A stretch of 8,545 bases of DNA. Source: Nitrososphaerales archaeon TH526. Its GTDB lineage: Archaea > Thermoproteota > Nitrososphaeria > Nitrososphaerales > Nitrososphaeraceae. The notes below the pieces were generated by a model. It was not told the origin of the DNA. It did no database searches and was given only the letters and a program-made list of their open reading frames with translations. This document shows positions 6,614-8,545 of the stretch, in pieces. The position numbers and the translations under genes were made by a program. Location: NCBI GenBank assembly GCA_014523665.1, contig JAATVR010000368.1, forward strand, positions 1 through 8,545, read 5' to 3'. Every line of letters starts with the position of its first letter. The first letter of the stretch is position 1.

Positions 6614-7114
6614 GAATGCTAGATGACGATTTTGAAATCAGGACTGCAGTTACATCGGTGTAAGAAAGATTCATAGCCGAACGTTCTTTGTTAAATATAC
6701 CATTTGAGCTGTATGACCATTTGCTTGCTTGCATCTCACGAAATCTAGTTCGTCCAATCTGCGGATAAGACATAAGTAATTAACCAGCGAGCATGATTTA
6801 CTTCACTTGCATAACCATACTGAAGAGTGATCTTGTTCTGTTGTCCTCTTGTTCTGTTCCCTCGTTTCACACTTGCTTTTTGGACCTAGATTTCTAAATA
6901 GCGTCCACGAAAATGGTAATGATAAGAAACGTCATCTCGTTTCCCTATTAAGGATATCGTAGATATGCGATATGATATGAGCCATCATGACCAATCGATA
7001 ACGGAACAATTTTCTTCACCGACAATTTCGACGAACTTCCTGAGATTATGTAGATACCTAAGTCATTTCATATTAGGTTATACCAATTGCAGATAAGACT
7101 TAAGAGGTCGCTGC
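6614..7114. other. Convergent spacer without a convincing gene
   Basis: This 500-nt region lies between the stops of the binding-protein and dehydrogenase genes. Both strands were read. Only short open stretches occur, for example a minus-strand frame at about 7064-6890 encoding LRYLHNLRKFVEIVGEENC and broken by one TGA, and a 15-codon ATG frame directly after the binding protein. Neither has a recognisable family. The region holds a tight 12-bp direct repeat (6831-6858) and an AT-rich repetitive patch (gatatgcgatatgatatgag, from 6962). Confidence 0.4.
6831..6858. repeat. 12-bp direct repeat with 4-bp spacer
   Basis: TCTTGTTCTGTT occurs at 6831-6842 and again at 6847-6858, separated by GTCC. 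The exact match over a 16-bp period is unlikely by chance at this spacing, although the repeat is pyrimidine-rich. It could be a pair of protein-binding sites or a duplication. It lies between convergent gene ends, which does not favour a promoter operator. Confidence 0.6.
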
Positions 7115-8101
7115 TCAGATCAATAGTTCTTTGTTGACGACAGTAAGAGGTGCATCTCCGCGCGACACCCTCTCGATATTTATCGAAATTATTCGAGTAA
7201 TGGTCTCAATTGCTTCTGAAGTCCAGCCAGCAATATGCGGGGTGAGAATGAAATTTTCAATTGAAAGCATTTTATCTTCAGAATCAGGTGGTTCCTTCCA
7301 AAATACATCAAATGCAGCTCCTGCAATTCTTTGAGCACTCAAAGCTGCGAAGAGCGCATCCTTGTTTACTATGCTGGCTCGTGCAACATTTATCAAATAA
7401 GCCGATTTTTTCATCATGCTAAATTCCTTCTCTCCAAACATATCCCTGGTTTCATCTGTTAATGGCGTATGTATTGAAATAATATCTGCTCTGGCCAAGA
7501 CTTCCGGAAGACGGTCTACTCCACCCAAGTCGTCAACAAAATATTTCTTGTCATATCCCTCGCTTTTCGCAGAAGGGTGTTTAGTCACGGCTTCCACTCT
7601 CATACCTAGTCCTCGTGCAATTTTTGCAACCTCTATTCCAGTCACCCCTAAACCAATAATTGCCAAGGTCTTTCCATGTAACTCCATACCGGCATTAGTC
7701 TTCGATCTTGTATGCAACAGGCTTATTCTTGGAGTTGGGTGTCTAGTCCCGATAGATATGTTCTTTGATAATAAGAACATTAGAAAAAGAGTATGTTCTG
7801 CAACAGAGATTGCATTAGCAAGTGGAACGTTTGCTACATAGATCCCCTTCGAAGAGCAATATTTTATGTCGATATTGTCTACTCCAATTCCTGATTGCTG
7901 CACGAGTTTAAGGTCAGGACAACTGTGGATTACCGATCTGTCTATTATATGGAAACCATTCACAATAATTTGAGCAGGTGTTAGTTGTGGAACTAAAGAC
8001 TTGTCAGGATCGACGTAATTGATCTCGAGATTATACTCCTTTAATTTCTTCGACAATGATTGCCTAAATGTTAGGCCTTGCAAAAGTCCTACAATATTCA
8101 A
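7115..8101 (-). CDS. D-isomer-specific 2-hydroxyacid dehydrogenase (glyoxylate/hydroxypyruvate reductase or phosphoglycerate dehydrogenase-like)
   Basis: Cytosolic NAD(P)-dependent enzyme interconverting a D-2-hydroxyacid and its 2-keto acid. The catalytic-domain motifs VQQSGIGVDNID (67-78) and VANVPLANAISVAEH (89-103) precede the Rossmann domain GKTLAIIGLGVTGIEVAK (GxGxxG at 150-155), HTPLTDETRDMF (211-222), LINVARASIV (236-245), DVFWKEPP (265-272) and TPHIAGWT (287-294). The catalytic triad Arg241, Glu270, His289 is complete. The usual ARG after the strand is ARA here, an uncommon Gly-to-Ala change. At 328 aa it is complete and lacks the ACT domain of serine-pathway SerA, so substrate assignment is open. 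The start is TTG 8101: an in-frame TAA lies 6 nt upstream and the product begins exactly at the first strand (LNIVGLLQG). A TATA-like box lies about 38 nt upstream. It seems to be a single-gene unit. Confidence 0.93.
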   Translation of the reverse strand: MNIVGLLQGLTFRQSLSKKLKEYNLEINYVDPDKSLVPQLTPAQIIVNGFHIIDRSVIHSCPDLKLVQQSGIGVDNIDIKYCSSKGIYVANVPLANAISVAEHTLFLMFLLSKNISIGTRHPTPRISLLHTRSKTNAGMELHGKTLAIIGLGVTGIEVAKIARGLGMRVEAVTKHPSAKSEGYDKKYFVDDLGGVDRLPEVLARADIISIHTPLTDETRDMFGEKEFSMMKKSAYLINVARASIVNKDALFAALSAQRIAGAAFDVFWKEPPDSEDKMLSIENFILTPHIAGWTSEAIETITRIISINIERVSRGDAPLTVVNKELLI

Positions 8102-8262
8102 TTCTTAACTAACCTTACTGCTGCAGCTCCTTCATATTTTATTGTATGTGAATTAATCTGTTTAGGGTCATAGTCATACAGAGTATCCCCAGTATCCTCG
8201 CTTTGACAATTAGGATATGAAACCTGCCTGCAATTAGATGTACAATTTGATATCGAAATCAT
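8098..8262 (-). CDS. Possible 54-aa ORF overlapping the dehydrogenase start
   Basis: The frame runs from ATG 8262 to TGA 8098 and overlaps the dehydrogenase start as TTGA, the kind of overlap seen in coupled genes. The product begins MISISNCTSNCRQVSYPNCQ, with three Cys (CxxxC-x7-C), then an acidic middle (SEDTGDTLYDYD). No family was recognised and no clear promoter precedes it. It could be a real small protein, a leader ORF, or chance; the last is quite possible at this length. Confidence 0.2.
   Translation of the reverse strand: MISISNCTSNCRQVSYPNCQSEDTGDTLYDYDPKQINSHTIKYEGAAAVRLVKN
8133..8145 (-). promoter_or_regulatory. TATA-like box for the dehydrogenase
   Basis: On the minus strand ACAATAAAATATG lies about 38 nt before TTG 8101, giving an expected TSS near 8112 and a leader of about 10 nt. 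It lies inside the possible small ORF at 8098-8262, so at most one of the two readings need be functional. Confidence 0.3.
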
Positions 8263-8366
8263 GATTGAATAGAAAGTAAATCTTGAGTCTTCAGATTAAT
8301 GATTGGGAGTCAATTACCAATTTGACGATCTTCACAAATAGAAAAATTACACTTAAATACAAATAT

Positions 8367-8397
8367 TCAAGATTCTGTCGACATAAGAGAATCTTGA
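8367..8397. repeat. 10-bp perfect inverted repeat (hairpin), 11-nt loop
   Basis: TCAAGATTCT (8367-8376) pairs perfectly with AGAATCTTGA (8388-8397) around a loop that itself contains the palindrome GTCGAC. It lies upstream of the dehydrogenase and its possible leader ORF. It could be an RNA hairpin, a dimeric operator or a terminator of an off-window gene. The T-run after it is too short (ATTTG) for a classical intrinsic terminator. Confidence 0.6.
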
Positions 8398-8545
8398 TTT
8401 GTCCCCCATCGCTTCTCTTCGGGTGACCTAACGTTACTTCTAGATATCAATACTGGGTTCTTACCACGTTTCCTTTTTTCTTTGAAGACGTGATATTTTC
8501 ACAGATTTAGAACCATTTGGTACCCTGCAAATCAAATCCTAGTTG

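Larger units (their letters stand above)
8102..8545. other. Right-edge region without a firm gene
   Basis: About 440 nt beyond the dehydrogenase start. It contains the dehydrogenase promoter, the possible 54-codon ORF (8098-8262) and the inverted repeat at 8367-8397. At the extreme edge the minus strand is open for 12 codons (QLGFDLQGTKWF) before TAA; this could be the tail of a gene lying outside the window, but it is too short to judge. Confidence 0.4.

Noticed and set aside
6480..6773. 97-codon minus-strand ORF partly beyond the binding-protein gene
   Set aside because: It is largely antisense to the binding protein and is Ser/Leu-rich without motifs.
7416..7841. 141-codon plus-strand ORF
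   Set aside because: It is antisense to the dehydrogenase, whose catalytic residues are all in the minus frame.
1..8545. Defence system, CRISPR array, transposon or prophage
   Set aside because: No spaced repeats, nuclease, transposase, integrase or toxin-antitoxin pair could be recognised on either strand.

Overview
The window is AT-rich (roughly 40% GC by eye). Its promoter style is archaeal: TATA-like boxes lie about 25-35 nt upstream of start codons, leaders are very short, and two genes use TTG starts. With the style of the signal peptide ending NVFA, the GT2 enzyme containing WTGKTWACYQG, and an SsuA-type binding protein carrying an N-terminal anchor instead of a lipobox, my best guess is a thaumarchaeon (Nitrososphaeria, ammonia-oxidiser lineage), perhaps from soil. 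That is inference, not proof. No rRNA, convincing tRNA, CRISPR array, transposase or phage gene was seen.

Layout. 1-231 (-): 5' part of a secreted-protein gene with an in-frame TAG just after its signal peptide. 232-763: about 530 nt with no convincing gene. 764-1978 (+): patatin-like lipid acyl hydrolase with an intact Ser-Asp dyad. 2274-3531 (-): membrane GT2 glycosyltransferase, convergent with the patatin gene and split by a 2-nt frameshift inside IPARNEE. 3532-3914: intergenic. 3915-4780 (-): SsuC/TauC-type ABC permease whose 5' end lost its start through an apparent 1-nt loss in an A-run. It overlaps a 65-codon ORF (4773-4970, -). 5002-5011: a palindromic TATA box placed to fire both ways. 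5037-5374 (+): a small ORF with a 1-nt slip in a T-run. 5381-6613 (+): SsuA/NrtA-like substrate-binding protein, intact. 6614-7114: convergent spacer with a 12-bp direct repeat. 7115-8101 (-): D-2-hydroxyacid dehydrogenase, TTG start. 8102-8545: spacer with a possible 54-codon ORF and a 10-bp inverted repeat.

How the genes fit. The centre (3915-6613) is a divergently transcribed uptake locus for an organic or inorganic anion (sulfonate, taurine, nitrate or a pyrimidine-like compound; the substrate cannot be read from sequence). Binding protein and permease are present, but no ATPase lies in the window. The 65-codon ORF looks slightly like the tail of such an ATPase. The patatin and glycosyltransferase would act on membrane lipids or polyprenol-linked sugars. 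The dehydrogenase appears unrelated.

The most notable signal is not a new system but the density of lesions. Four loci in about 5 kb (secreted protein, glycosyltransferase, permease, small ORF before the binding protein) become sensible only after undoing a 1-2 nt loss in a short repeat or one nonsense change. Three long genes nearby are intact. This is either real decay of an accessory region or residual indel error in the assembly; re-reading the positions given here would decide.
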